From Brachyhypopomus gauderio (lineage: Eukaryota > Chordata > Actinopteri > Gymnotiformes > Hypopomidae), in assembly GCF_052324685.1 (NCBI RefSeq), contig NC_135218.1, positions 20,272,197 through 20,336,196 of the forward strand: DNA of 64,000 bases, read 5' to 3'. Positions 24,592-59,212 of the stretch are shown here, in pieces. A program made the position numbers and the translations under genes. The notes below the pieces were generated by a model. The model was not told where the DNA came from. It did no database searches and was given only the letters and a program-made list of their open reading frames with translations. How positions within the stretch are numbered: position 1 is the first letter of the stretch; every line of letters starts with the position of its first letter.

Positions 24592-25455
24592 ACATTGCTC
24601 AAATAAAGGGAACACTCATACAATGTAACTCCAAGTCAACCACACCTCTGTGAAACCAACCTGTTCAGTTAGGAAGCAACAACAATTTCACCTGCTGTTG
24701 TGCAAATGGAACACAACAGGCAGAAATGAGAGGCAATTAGCAAGACACCCCCTATAAAGGAGTGGTTCTGCAGGTGGTGACCACAGACCTTTTCTCTGTT
24801 CTCATCCTTTCTGGCTGATGTTTTGGTCACTTTTGCATTTTGTCAGTTCTCTCACCATAGAGGTAGCATGAGGCGGTGTCTACAACCCACAGAAGTTGCT
24901 CAGGTAGTACAGCTCATCCAGGATGGCACATCAATGCCAGCTGTGGCAAGAAGGTTTGTTGTGTCAGTGTCCAGAGCATGGATCAGACACCAAGAGACAG
25001 GCCAGTACACCAGGAGAGAGCCTTAGGAGGGCAACAACCAAACAGCAGGACCACTACCTCTTCCTTTGTGGAGAACGTTCTGCTGCCTGCAACATCCTCC
25101 AGCATGTCCGGTTTGGCAGTGGGTCAATAATGGTGTGGGGAGGCATTTCTTTGGAGGGCTGCATAGACCTCCATGTGCTAGCCAGAGGTAAGATTATATG
25201 CCTGTGCAATGCTAGGCCTCATGTGGCTGAAGTGTGTCAGCAGTTCCTGCATGATGAAGGCATTGATGCTATGGACTGGCCTGTCCGTTCCCCAGACCTG
25301 AATCCAATTGAGCACATCTGGGACATCATGTCTCGTTTGATCCAACAACGCCACGTTGCACCACAGACTGTCCAGGTGTTGACTGACATTTTAATCCAGG
25401 TCTGGGAGGAGATTCTACCAACCTCTTAAGGAGCATGTAGCAAGGTCATGCAGGC
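24592..25455 (+). mobile_element. Tc1-like transposon, internally deleted
   Basis: The left terminal region has ATTGCTCAAATAAAGGGAAC near 24593. From 24867 the frame encodes the helix-turn-helix start of a fish Tc1 transposase ([20 protein letters not shown]). After a deletion and frame change, the C-terminal catalytic region follows at 25065-25429 ([50 protein letters not shown]). The segment between the DNA-binding and catalytic parts is missing, and the right inverted terminus is not found. It is a pseudogene-like copy. Confidence 0.85.
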
Positions 25456-25464
25456 AGAAGCAAC

Positions 25465-26040
25465 GGTGTCAAAAGTATTCACATTCATTACTTGGGTAGA
25501 AGTATAGATACTAGGGTTTAAAAATACTTCTGTAGAAGTTGAAGTATCAACTCAATGTTTTTACTCCAGTAAAAGTGTAAAATGACTGGTTTCAAAACTA
25601 CTTGAAGTATAAATGTAATGCATGGGGGAAAATGCCATTAAGGACAAAAACGTAGGCTGCCTCACAGGGCCTAAAGGTCACTACTCCAGCTCCCCCCAAA
25701 ATCATTTTTCTATGATTTTATTTATTTTAAAATGTTAATGTTAAAAAACAGGGATGCACTTGGCTAACTGTTATGGAAGTTATTCTGCGTCAATATTAAA
25801 ATGAACAGCTTTCCACCTCAGGCAGTCAATCAGGACTACAAGATGGTAAGAAAGTTCATAGATTACCCAGTGGGCCCAAAACAAAGGGAATGTGACGAAT
25901 TTGCACTTAAACGTATTGTTGAGCAATACTTGTAATCTATACAGTTTAGATTTTTAATTATTAGCAAATATTTTATTGGAAGGTCTCATGTTTTATTGCA
26001 GCTGAAGTTCAGAGATGATTTGCTCCATATGAAACATAGG
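25465..26040. mobile_element. Teleost interspersed repeat / MITE-like element
   Basis: The stretch with AAAGTATTCACATTCATTAC, TACTTCTGTAGAAGTTGAAG and AGTAAAAGTGTAAAATG resembles a repeat that I recall as common in teleost genomes. Boundaries are uncertain. It appears to have joined onto the truncated right side of the Tc1 copy. Confidence 0.45.
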
Positions 26041-26639
26041 GACTAGACATCCCACATCCTAGACATAGCGCTGCTCTTCCAGTCAAAACAAAAAGAAAAT
26101 GTCTTCTTACACCCATCGATTCTTTTGCCTTTCCAAAAGAAAGGGAAAGGAGGTGCCAAACCCTTCACAAAAAAGCAAATTGGAGAGAGAAGGATTAGGA
26201 GAGAAGAGGATAACTTTCCCCGGTATTTTATTCATTGGGTACAGAATATGCTGTCTATATTAACTGGGAGCATATGTTCTTTACATTACGTTAGCAATTT
26301 TTGTTAGAAATTCACAGCTCCTTTCTCAAAATAACATATAAATCAATTGATTTACTATTTTTAATGAGAAGGTTTGATAATAAACTTTGAAATTGTTCCA
26401 TCATTTCAGACAAATGCTGCAGTCCAAAGGACTTTTCAGAGCGTCTACTTTTAAATTTCCCTGCATTGAAGGAATGTGGTGCAGGCCTGATAGTTTTCAG
26501 GCGCCACGCCGGAATTCCGGCGTACCGACATGTCTGCGAGAAAAAAAAATTTTGAGGGGGGGAAAAATCCGTCAAATCATAATGATAAACCACACGCGCG
26601 CGCATGCTATCTGTTTTGAGGCCGAAATATGATCCTTAT

Positions 26640-26942
26640 GATCCTTACGAGATTCCCAAGTTACGATTTTTCGTGGTTACTACACATCTCCCATTTACTG
26701 TATAAAGCCTTGTTTGGACCCAAGTGGTTCTGCGTCGTAAACGGAACTTGGTGTTTGGTGTGCGCGGCGTCAGGATTAGTTAAATGCAGCTATGGATAAA
26801 GGTATTTGCCAAAAGGCTAGCTTTAGGATAGGATAACTGCGTATAGTACGTTATTTGCTTACAGTATGTACGTATGTTCCGATCTACACCGAAAATCGAT
26901 TTACGACGGATTAACGTCGTAACCCGGGGACCGCCTGTATTT
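26640..26942. mobile_element. Possible Tigger-like (TcMar) element remnant
   Basis: The right end GTCGTAACCCGGGGACCGCC (26914 onward) is complementary to the terminal sequence that I associate with Tigger/pogo-type elements (CAGGCGGTCCCCGGGTTACG). A weakly similar CCAAGTTACGA stands near 26656 on the left. No transposase frame. Confidence 0.35.
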
Positions 26943-28391
26943 CAGACATCGGAAGAGCTTCAGAGGTAGATACAAGATAAATTCAGTATTTTATCTTTAT
27001 TCTGATTAAGTTAAAATTTTATCAGAAATATAAGAAAGTGTTTTTTTTTTTGAGCCGGTACAGGTGGTCAGACGATCTGGTTCATCATGGCCGCCTTACG
27101 GCGTAATGAACAAAAAACATGAACAAAAGCACAAAATGTATGTCCTAATAAACCAACACAAAATATTTATTAAATATTTTATATATTAAAACGAACTATA
27201 ATCATAATACTTGTAATTCTTTTAAACTTTATTTGCATAATTTCTTTGAGTTGTCTGGTATCTTATAATTTACTAACAGTAATGAATAAATAATTAATCA
27301 TGCCTGTTTTTAACATATTGTATCTAATCTAAATCTTTAGGTTACAGCATTTTCTCAGAATATTAATGGAACTTATTTTTTTATTTCACTATAATGATTA
27401 CCTGACTTATTTATTATTATTTATTTAAAGATTAATTATTAAATATTCTAAATATGGTACACTAACACATCCCCCCCCTCCCCCGCTCAGAAAAAGTTCA
27501 GGCTCAGGAATTTTTCCCACTATCACCCCTGGTGGTGGATTTCAGCTGTTGCGATGCAGGGGATACACTCGCTGTAAATTGCTTGAGGAAATGCAATGTC
27601 CAGATGATGGTTATTCTCCTGAGTATCTTTTAAGTGAATCAGGCATGGTTGGACAAGCTCTTGTATATATACAACTACTACAGAAGGACATAGATGTACA
27701 GTTGTATCTATGTATATAAACAATTTGTAATGTGATGTGTGTTGAAATGCAGATGAAACTCTGTATGCACATCTTTCTGCTCCTAGTATTTGACAGTACA
27801 GGATTGTTAGTGTGCTGACATCCATGGGGGAAAATAGCTTGAAGGGTACATGTGCTAAAATCTGGGCTGTTGAACCCCTGTGCTAGAGGGCTGGAGTCTT
27901 GCAGAGTTGTTTTCAAGCTTGCATTTTTTATATGCTTATTGCAGAGCCTTGAGCTTGGGTATGATCAGTCCATATCATCTGGGCCATTGACTGAGTCCTT
28001 GTATTGAACCGAAATACAGCCTGTCAGAAATGCCAGGCCATATTGATGTCTGTGAGAAATAAGTGGCACAATTAATCACACTATGAGAGCTATAGCAAAA
28101 TAAATAAATCACATGATCCAGTAATAATAAGTTTTTTTCTAGATTTAAGGAGGGACTAGCAACATTTCATGTAATCAATGCCCTAGAACAGCATCACTCT
28201 TCAAACCTTTCATGTGCTATTCTGGAACCAAGCTGACAGCAGGTGGATCATTGTTAGTGCTTCCACACTCGAGCCACAAAACTTCTTGAAAAACCATCGA
28301 TACAGCCACTGAAAGCCACACCATATAGTGTCAGTTTGTAATAGCCCATGGAGTAATAGGTCCCATGGAGTAATATCCTCTTCAGACAAAC
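26943..28391. other. Intergenic DNA without recognised genes
   Basis: Mostly AT-rich, with a short C-rich tract near 27470-27484. The open frames around 27520-27916 have no recognisable domain. I see nothing that I can name here. Confidence 0.4.
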
Positions 28392-28830
28392 GGTCACGTA
28401 GGGCTACGCCCCCCTCTCCCCGCTGTCACTCCAATGTCTGTTCCTCGTGTTTTCTGTTATTCCTTGCCTGTTAGTCCCGCCCCAGTCATCATTGTTAGCA
28501 CCTGTCCCTAGTTTAGTTCCGTGTTCATATACTCCCTGTATTTCCCCTGTCTGGTTGTCGGTTGTTTTGTCTACCAGTCGGCTTATGCTTTGTTCCTCCC
28601 TGTTCGCTGTTTTACGTGAGTCTGCTCTGTGTTTCTGTTACCCGTTCCGTGTTTCCCCGTTGTGTTGAGTCCAGTCTTGAAATGCCCATTTACTTGTCTA
28701 ATCTGGATGGCTCTCCCGTTGTGACCTCTGCCAGCTACTTCGACTATGATTATGGAATGCCCTGTAATAAATCTCGCTCTTCTCAGCGTTTGTGTCCGTC
28801 TCCTCGCTACGCAGCGCGAGAAACGTTACA
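28392..28830 (+). mobile_element. Solo LTR, 439 bp
   Basis: Flanked by a 5-bp direct repeat CAAAC (28387-28391 and 28831-28835). It is pyrimidine-rich and has an internal AATAAA near 28767 followed by GCGTTTGTGTCCGTCTCC, the layout of an R/U5 boundary in fish LTR retrotransposons. The right end is ..CGTTACA, and the left end GGTCACG has lost the usual TG by one change. There is no internal coding region, so it is a recombined solo LTR. Orientation follows the poly(A) signal. Confidence 0.6.
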
Positions 28831-28835
28831 CAAAC

Positions 28836-29520
28836 CTATGTGAAGAGTGCTTTTGAACTCCAGCTGGATCCAATTCTGCCATCAAATGCATCACATCATG
28901 TCTTTTACCAGTGAGGAAATACTTCTGTTGCAAGACCTACCACATCGCTCTGTAGCCCAGAAGCTGGCCCGATCCCTTCAATTCCTCCAAAGTTACTGCA
29001 CGCACAGTAGCAACAGGGGTGTAGTTAGTCCTTCTAGTTAACCCTGCACTCAACAGTCTTTTTAAAGTTGTCAGACTCATGTAAATGTTGTGTCTGGTTC
29101 TCAGTAAATCTATAATTATTTCATATGTGAGGCCCTATTTGAAATTTTTATGAAGGAGCTCATCTTATAGGGTCCTCTAATATAGGAACTGAACCTGAAG
29201 AATAAGAATGATTGTGTGTATCCACATGTAATACAGCAGTGCACTGGTTGAAATGCGTTATCGTGACAATCCCAGTAATGTCCACACTGGAGACCACACT
29301 TCCCAGAATATATCTGTTTGGTGGTGTATTTCAAATGTAAATTTTTCCAGGTGCAAAACAGTGTATATTTGGGTCAGCCACTGTTTTTTGTGGTAGTCGC
29401 TGGGGACATCCATAGCAGCAATATGCATTTTTAGCTATATAAAGCAAGACAATCAACAGGTGTTCCAATCTACTATTTCGTCTGTAGATTGTACAAAATG
29501 AAAGTGGGCTCAAAGTTGTA
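28836..29520. other. Intergenic DNA without recognised genes
   Basis: Short open frames only, with no domain that I can identify. Confidence 0.35.
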
Positions 29521-29896
29521 TTTATGAAGGAATGCTAATATATAATTCCATTCAACAGTATTAAAAGCCTTTTCGGCGTCGAGCGAGTGCTGAAACAATG
29601 TTTTTGTTTATATGATCAATTATGTTCAGAACGAGCCTCACATTATCCGACCCATACCTTGATTTAACAAAGCTTGTCTGGTCAGGGTGTATAAGGCGAG
29701 GGAGCAAAGCTTCCATTCTATGAGCAAGCATTTTAGCCACAATTTTAAAGTCCGCATTTATGGGACGGTAGGATGGGCAGCCGAGCAGATCCTTGCCCTT
29801 CTTTAAGAGTAAGCTGATGGATGCTGTTTTCCATGAATGCAGTACAGCAGTACTAAATGTTTATGTAAAGCATTTTGGACAGGCATTAGTATAGGA

Positions 29897-30750
29897 CAGT
29901 GGTTCTCAAACTGTGGTACGCGTACCACTGGTGGTACGCAGAGCACCCCGCGGTGGTACGCCAGATGAGCTCGGAAAATAAAAGATGCTTTGAGTTTTTT
30001 TTTTTTTTTTTTACACAACACATTTTTTTAATTAAAACAGAATTATGACAAGTCCTGAAATTCAGAAACTAAAAGGGATGACTCGTATTATTTGCGGAGA
30101 AAATGTCGCTAAACAGCTCGATCTGGTGCATCTTTCAAACGACACAGTCACTCGCAGAATTGATGAAATGGCGAACAACGTCAGACAAACATTGACCGAG
30201 AGAATTAAAATGAGTAAATGCTTCTCACTGCAGTTAGATGAATCCATAGATGTCGCAGATTTAGCCAACTTGCTCGTTTCCGTGCGATATGAGTATGAGG
30301 GCATGTCGCACGAAGACTTTTTGTGCTGTAAACCCCTACCAACACGAAATACAGGAGAACTACATTATAACATATGTGTGTAATGAGCAGGGTTGCCAAC
30401 TTTCACGCATTGAGCGTGAGACACACGCATTTGACCGTCTTCACACGCCACACATCCGATTTCTCACGCCGACAAAAAAAATCTAGTTTATTTACCTCTG
30501 ATCCACATCTATGATTCAATGAGTTACTAGTTCGCTCTGGCACCAACCACCGCGATATAATACTTATCTTGTGTCCATTTTACATCCTCCCGGTAACAAT
30601 TTACGTTCGCTAACCCCCCGTCAACAACTTAAACTCGCCAAACAGCTTTTTCTTTTTTTTTTTTTTTGGGGGGGGGGGGGGGTGGTGGTACGTGGAGGTT
30701 TTTCGTTTGACAGTTGGTGGTACTTTGTGTAAAAAGTTTGAGAACCACTG
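29897..30750 (+). mobile_element. hAT element, 854 bp, with transposase remnant
   Basis: Termini CAGTGGTTCTCAAACT and its complement AGTTTGAGAACCACTG are exact inverted repeats, flanked by the 8-bp target duplication GTATAGGA (29889-29896 and 30751-30758). The right part contains T- and G-homopolymers (30650-30685). Inside, 30045-30383 encodes 112 residues resembling ZBED/SCAND3-type hAT transposases (CFSLQLDESIDVADLANLLV), a small part of a normal transposase. It is a deletion derivative inserted into the L1-like LINE. Confidence 0.9.
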
Positions 30751-31166
30751 GTATAGGACATAATTCAGGCCAAAATGTTTTATAAAATTCGGAAAGCTGT
30801 CCAGACTAGGATCCTTACCCAGTGTCATAGACTGAATTGCCTCCCAGACTTCGCCAGGAGTAAATGGAGCATTGAGGGCAGGGAAATTTTGTCCAAAAAT
30901 GTACTAATATCCTTGTCAGTGCCCGTGCACCTGGAAGAATTTAAATTTTTATAAAAATCTCAAAAAGTCTGATTGATAAGCAGTGGGTCATATGTTGTCT
31001 GTACATTAGGTAATGTAATTGCTTTAATTGTTCTCTCATTTTGCCGTTTCTTCAACTGATGTGCAAGTAACTGGCCGAATTTGATTCTATGTTCGTAATA
31101 CTTTTGCCTTGTCAAACAGTGCTTTTTTGTTTGTTCGTCACAGAGAATGTTCAATTGTGTTCTTAC

Positions 31167-31464
31167 TGTGACGGGCGGGGGTGAGCAACTAAAAGAAAGC
31201 GATCACGCCAAGTCTCAGGGAAAAAGGATGGTTTTAATAGAAAGTGTGCAAACCAAAAACCCGTGCAATATCTCCAAATTAAGGATATAATGACCAGCGG
31301 TCAACTGGTACAAAGACAAGACATATATAGGCAAACAAACGACCCTCAGGTGAGACGGATCACGGGCTCCGCCCACCTGAGGGTCGCACATGACGTCACC
31401 AAACAACAACAACAACAGCCGCTGTGGACGGAGGCGGACGGTAGGGGGCCGCCTCACCGTGACA
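31167..31464. mobile_element. Solo LTR, 298 bp
   Basis: It begins TGTGACGGGCGGGGG and ends CACCGTGACA, with 5-bp target duplication CTTAC on both sides (31162-31166 and 31465-31469). The ends show the TG..CA rule with an extended TGTGACGG/CCGTGACA inverted repeat. No coding region. It is inserted into the endonuclease-RT interval of the L1-like LINE. Confidence 0.8.
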
Positions 31465-32164
31465 CTTACTTTTAATACGGCATCCCAATTTATCTGTGTT
31501 GTTTGTGTTGGTATTCTACCAAGCTTCGCCTCAAACTGCTCCACCCTCAGCCGTTTTTGCTTATTTAGTAAGGAGGTTTGACAGATAATGGTGCCAGGTA
31601 TAGTGGCTTTGGCTGCATCCCAAACTGTAGCTCATACCAGAGAATGTTGGTTATCCTGCCAGTATTGAAGTATGCTTTCCCAGACTACATTACAGAATGT
31701 TATGTTATGAAGTAAAGAAGAGTAAAGTTTCCAGTAAGAGGATCGCAGAATAGTCAGACATAATTAGCAATTCAGGTATACAGGGCTGTGGTCTGTCAGT
31801 GCAATGGTACCTATATTGCATGAAGAAATGGTATACAGATATTGCAATGGGATTAAAACAATAGTCCAACCTAGAGTAAGATTTGTGAGGACGAGAATAA
31901 AATGTAAAATCTTTTTCAAGGGGGTGTAACTCTCTCCATGCATCAACCAGGCCAGAGTCTCATATTCTTTAAGGTCCTAGAAGATCTCAAGTTGGATGGG
32001 AGGGCGGTAATGATTTATTAATTTTTTTTTACAAATTTCTAAAATCACTGAGTGAAAGTCTGGAGATTTTTTACATAAGGCAGCTCTTGACACACTCTAT
32101 GATAAATTTAGAAGCCCCCAGTGACCTCATTGTTGTAGATGTTTTTGAAATAATTGCTGATTAA

Positions 32165-33090
32165 TTGATCAACTCTGGAGCCCTTGAGCAAATTGAGGGG
32201 CCTGGGTGTTCCTGTAAAGCACTGGACAGAACTCTCTCCCAAGACTCCCTCAGGCAGTCCTCCCAGGAGCTCATGCCCATAGTGGGGAACCTGTTGCTGG
32301 ACAGTATTTCTGCTCTGGATGATGTGAAGGTACAAATAAGCTGTAGAAGGACTCAGTCAGTGATATCAGATCCTGACCTTTCCAAAGAGGCAGTGCAGTC
32401 AGGCATTGTGAGTAGCTTTGTGAAGACAGCTACAGAGAAGCTAATCCAACAATGCCTTTGTTTGACTTCCTGCTGTAGCAGCATCATGCCTCAGTGTTCT
32501 GGAAGCACGTCTGTGATGGAGTCTGGATTAGGAGTGCAGCAGTCAGTAGAGCGATGTAGCTCTACTGACTGCTGCCAAGGATCAGGTTGCCAAGGATTCT
32601 GAAGCTCAGATTCAAGGTATATGTTTTATTTAAAATGTCTTTAAATGTTTTAAGTGCTTTTTATTATTATATGCTTTCCTCTTTTGCAGGTTTCCAGTCT
32701 CCCAGTGCTGTAGCACCATCATCCTCTGACAGGACCATCCCTAAACCTATAGGAGGTTTAAAATCCTGCATTTTGGGAGCGCAGAAGGGCAATGGGTTCA
32801 CTCAGAAATTGTGTCTGTCCTGTTTTTTGCTGTCGCTTCAGTCAAGCGTTTACCTCGCACCAACAACATACGCACCCCCTCTGCCTCTTGTCCTTCTCCC
32901 GGGAAAGTCACTGTGCCTGAACGTCTCATCACTTCCTCTCGCGCCCACGCCCTTTCCCTGCTGCTGCAGCGGCATCAACGTCGTCACAGCCACTACTGGC
33001 CGTTTTCATCGCGTCTCACCCGCCTAAGCAACACCGCTGCAATCCTATCTGAGCAGCTGCATTTCATTATATGCTTAATTTGCTAAGGCT
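32165..33090 (+). other. Unrecognised ORF cluster, possibly a decayed gene or retroelement fragment
   Basis: A 145-codon frame (32165-32602; ALDRTLSQDSLRQSSQELMP and SKEAVQSGIVSSFVKTATEK) is followed, in a shifted frame, by a segment reading LLTAAKDQVAKDSEAQIQ up to a plausible donor (GTATAT at about 32616). A T-rich acceptor ending TTTGCAG at 32690 precedes another open segment (FQSPSAVAPSSSDRTIPKPI), and a further frame reaches 33084. The composition (SQ-, LSQ-rich, amphipathic) looks protein-like, but the frame changes suggest decay. I do not recognise the family. It is not joined to rapgef4 by any frame that I can build. Confidence 0.3.
32536..32575. repeat. Perfect 17-bp inverted repeat, 6-base loop
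   Basis: Arms 32536-32552 (GCAGCAGTCAGTAGAGC) and 32559-32575 are exact complements around GATGTA. It lies exactly where the reading frame of the unrecognised ORF shifts. Confidence 0.95.
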
Positions 33091-33299
33091 TACGAGCACA
33101 GCCCATCACGAACACATGCAGTGCATGTAATGCGAAGCGATCAGTATGTTTAATAATTAGATGTGTAACTTTGGTGACGTGTATTTGTTTTCTATAGTTT
33201 CCGTATATTCTTTAAATTTACAACCAATGACCGATAACAAGCCTATCATTTGCCCGTCAGAACATAACACACACCCCACTCTACCAGACACCATGTGTA

Positions 33300-33469
33300 A
33301 AGCGGGAGTTATAACAATTTAGTGACATAGTGACGCTGAAACCACGCCACTACCACCTACTTGACGGCAGAGGTTGGGAGGGAGGGGGGACAAACCCCTA
33401 GCAGACTAAAAGCGAGCTGATGTAGTGTAGGCTGGTAAATCCTCTATACCTCACACGAGTCTAGCCGAA
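33300..33469 (+). promoter_or_regulatory. Probable rapgef4 promoter / 5' UTR
   Basis: About 170 bp upstream of the start codon. CpG content and GC/purine-rich words (GGGAGGGAGGGGGG, ACCACGCC) contrast with the AT-rich surroundings. No TATA box is placed convincingly. Confidence 0.35.
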
Positions 33470-57083
<23,614 letters not shown>

Positions 57084-58030
57084 GAGGCCACAATCCATCT
57101 GCTCCCTCCACGTTTTTTCTCTGTCCATCACTTATGCTTTATATGTTCTCTTCCTCCTCTCTCAGACACACACAAAAACATATCTGCAGCTTATATACAG
57201 TGTCCACCATAGTCAGTAAAGCTGATCTGTTTGACTCACTATGTGCGCTGCCAGTACCAACTGAACTGTCTGTCCTCAGTGTTTGTTGGCATTCCTGTCG
57301 AAGTTTAAGCTTAAAAACTTAAGGTTAAGGTGCATACTTACATTGAGGTGTATGAGTGTGTGTGTGTGTGTGTGGGTGTGGGTGTGGGTGTGTGGATGCA
57401 CATTGAAATCTGTATGTGGGTGCCTGTGTTTACCTCATGTCAATTAGCACTGCCAGTCATATGTAGAGATTTAAAAGTAACCTCTGTGCTGGCATTCAAT
57501 TAGCTGATATTCAGTTCTGAATGGTGCATGTAATTTGTGTGTGTTTCCTTCAATTTATCACAGTGTGCTAAGATAATCTGAGCCTGCCCCTATACTTGGA
57601 ATAAGCAGTTATGTCACTAGTAGACTATTTGAGACCAGTGTACTCCTGTTTTCAGTACTTAACCATCCATCAGTATGACCTTCAGAATACTACTTTATGG
57701 TCATTAAAAGATCATTTGAAGTCCCTTAAATCCTACTCATAATATTAAGTAGGACAGTGGGCTATATCAGTATTCTTGCTCAAGGACTGTTTTTATTGCT
57801 GGTTTCTTTCTGTGCTAGACACTTACCTTTCACCGTAGCCTGTAGCATGCCATTTTGTATATTGGGGTATATTTGTACATTTTGGTTAGTATCTTTTTTA
57901 ATGAGCCTCAAAATGCCTTGTGGTTAGTTTTCACTCTGCATCTCTTATAAACTGTAGGGTTCTTAATCGTTTGGAATATGTCTACACTTATCCTGTATAT
58001 AGTATAATCTAAATAAATATGTTGTTCATA
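57084..58030 (+). other. rapgef4 3' UTR with poly(A) signal
   Basis: AATAAA at 58012-58017 is followed by a GT/T-rich stretch (ATGTTGTTCATATCTG). Nothing in between looks coding. The inferred UTR is about 950 nt and contains a (GT/GGGT)n tract near 57354-57395. Confidence 0.6.
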
Positions 58031-58089
58031 TCTGATTTCGACTGTTTGCATGCGAGGATTATTTCCTGTGCCCATGGAGCGGCGCTGTT

Positions 58090-58263
58090 GACTTTTGTTT
58101 GGTTTCATGCGCTTTTCACCGCTGGTGCGCTACTGTCGCGTGTCCTGTTATGGAAGTGCCGTAACACGAGACAATAAGACTCCACATTATTTTATGACGG
58201 AGATTGTCCAGAGCGCGAGCCCGAGCCATACTATACGGGATACAACGGAAAAAACGACTAACA
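58090..58263 (+). other. map3k20 5' non-coding exon and promoter area
   Basis: CpG-rich bases (GCGCTTTTCACCGCTGGTGC, CGCGTGTCC) end at a good donor, ACTAACAG|GTATGG at 58264. The first coding exon has its acceptor at 59258 and 32 bp of 5' UTR, so a non-coding exon is expected here. The 5' boundary is not known. Confidence 0.5.
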
Positions 58264-59212
58264 GGTATGGGAACATGGTTTTAAATAATTGTTTCATAAT
58301 GAAACAACTTGTCTAATTCGCTTTAGAATGACTTTTTGAAGACATAGAATGAGTTCAGAAATCTGTCGTGCTTGGGTTTAATAAACATGGAGTTTAATCG
58401 TACTCATAACTGATTCATCTGCAAATATTTTGTATGGACTTCTCACTTGTTTTTGGTTTATTTGTGTGTTTTGGGCCTTTTATTTAAACAAAATTCTTAG
58501 AATAGTCTTACTGAAAAGTTGGAAACCGCAATCTAAACAAAGATCGTAAAAAATTAAGCTTTCATCTCTGAAAACAATACTTTTGGACTGGAGTCTTTTT
58601 CCCCAGAGGAAGTGTGTAAGAACGGGGAACCTTGGCAATAGGAGGAGTTTTTCTTAAGATCTTGATCGTGTGACCCAATGAATTTTGGTTTCCTTGTCAA
58701 AATGAAGAGGGTTTTTTTTTGTTAATGAGAAACAGTTTGGGGTCGGGGTGATGTGTATGGGTTCATTGGAAGTGTCATGTAGGCCTATTTATATTTCTAC
58801 ATATTTTTACTAAAACACTTCCAATAGCTTTTTATGATATTATATTTGATATGCATAATATAGGTTATTGGGAAGTTCTATATTTACTTGATTTAAAGTT
58901 GCTCTGCCAAAGGTATCAGTGTAAAGTAAATGTAGACTAAAGGTGATCCGTAAAAGAGATCAGGGACAGATCAAGCACACATGAATACATTAGAATTAGA
59001 TTAGTGTCGGATGTACACTCTCCTCATGAACCATGCGTATACATTCTGATCATCTTTTGTTATCACACTTGACGTATGATGGCAAATCTGTGATTTGTTT
59101 AATGTTTTCTGACTTATATTAAACTTTAGGAATTGTAGGACTAACTTTTGCATGCAAGGTTTGCTGTTAGAAGACCGTTGGTCTAATGTTGCTATCACAT
59201 TGCTCATTTTAA

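Larger units (their letters stand above)
29520..31985 (-). mobile_element. L1-like LINE, 5'-truncated and disrupted
   Basis: On the minus strand, the segment near 31990-31760 encodes the end of an AP endonuclease ([13 protein letters not shown] and [18 protein letters not shown], across frameshifts). 30850-30760 has TLGKDPSLDSFPNFIKHF, and 29870-29540 has reverse-transcriptase residues (CPSYRPINADFKIVAKMLAH, HPDQTSFVKSR, DNVRLVLNIIDHI). It is inactivated by frameshifts and two insertions: a solo LTR (31167-31464) and a hAT element (29897-30750). Confidence 0.8.

Noticed and set aside
27523..27916. Two overlapping minus-strand frames of about 100 codons
   Set aside because: There is no recognisable domain, composition is that of non-coding DNA and no splice sites support them.
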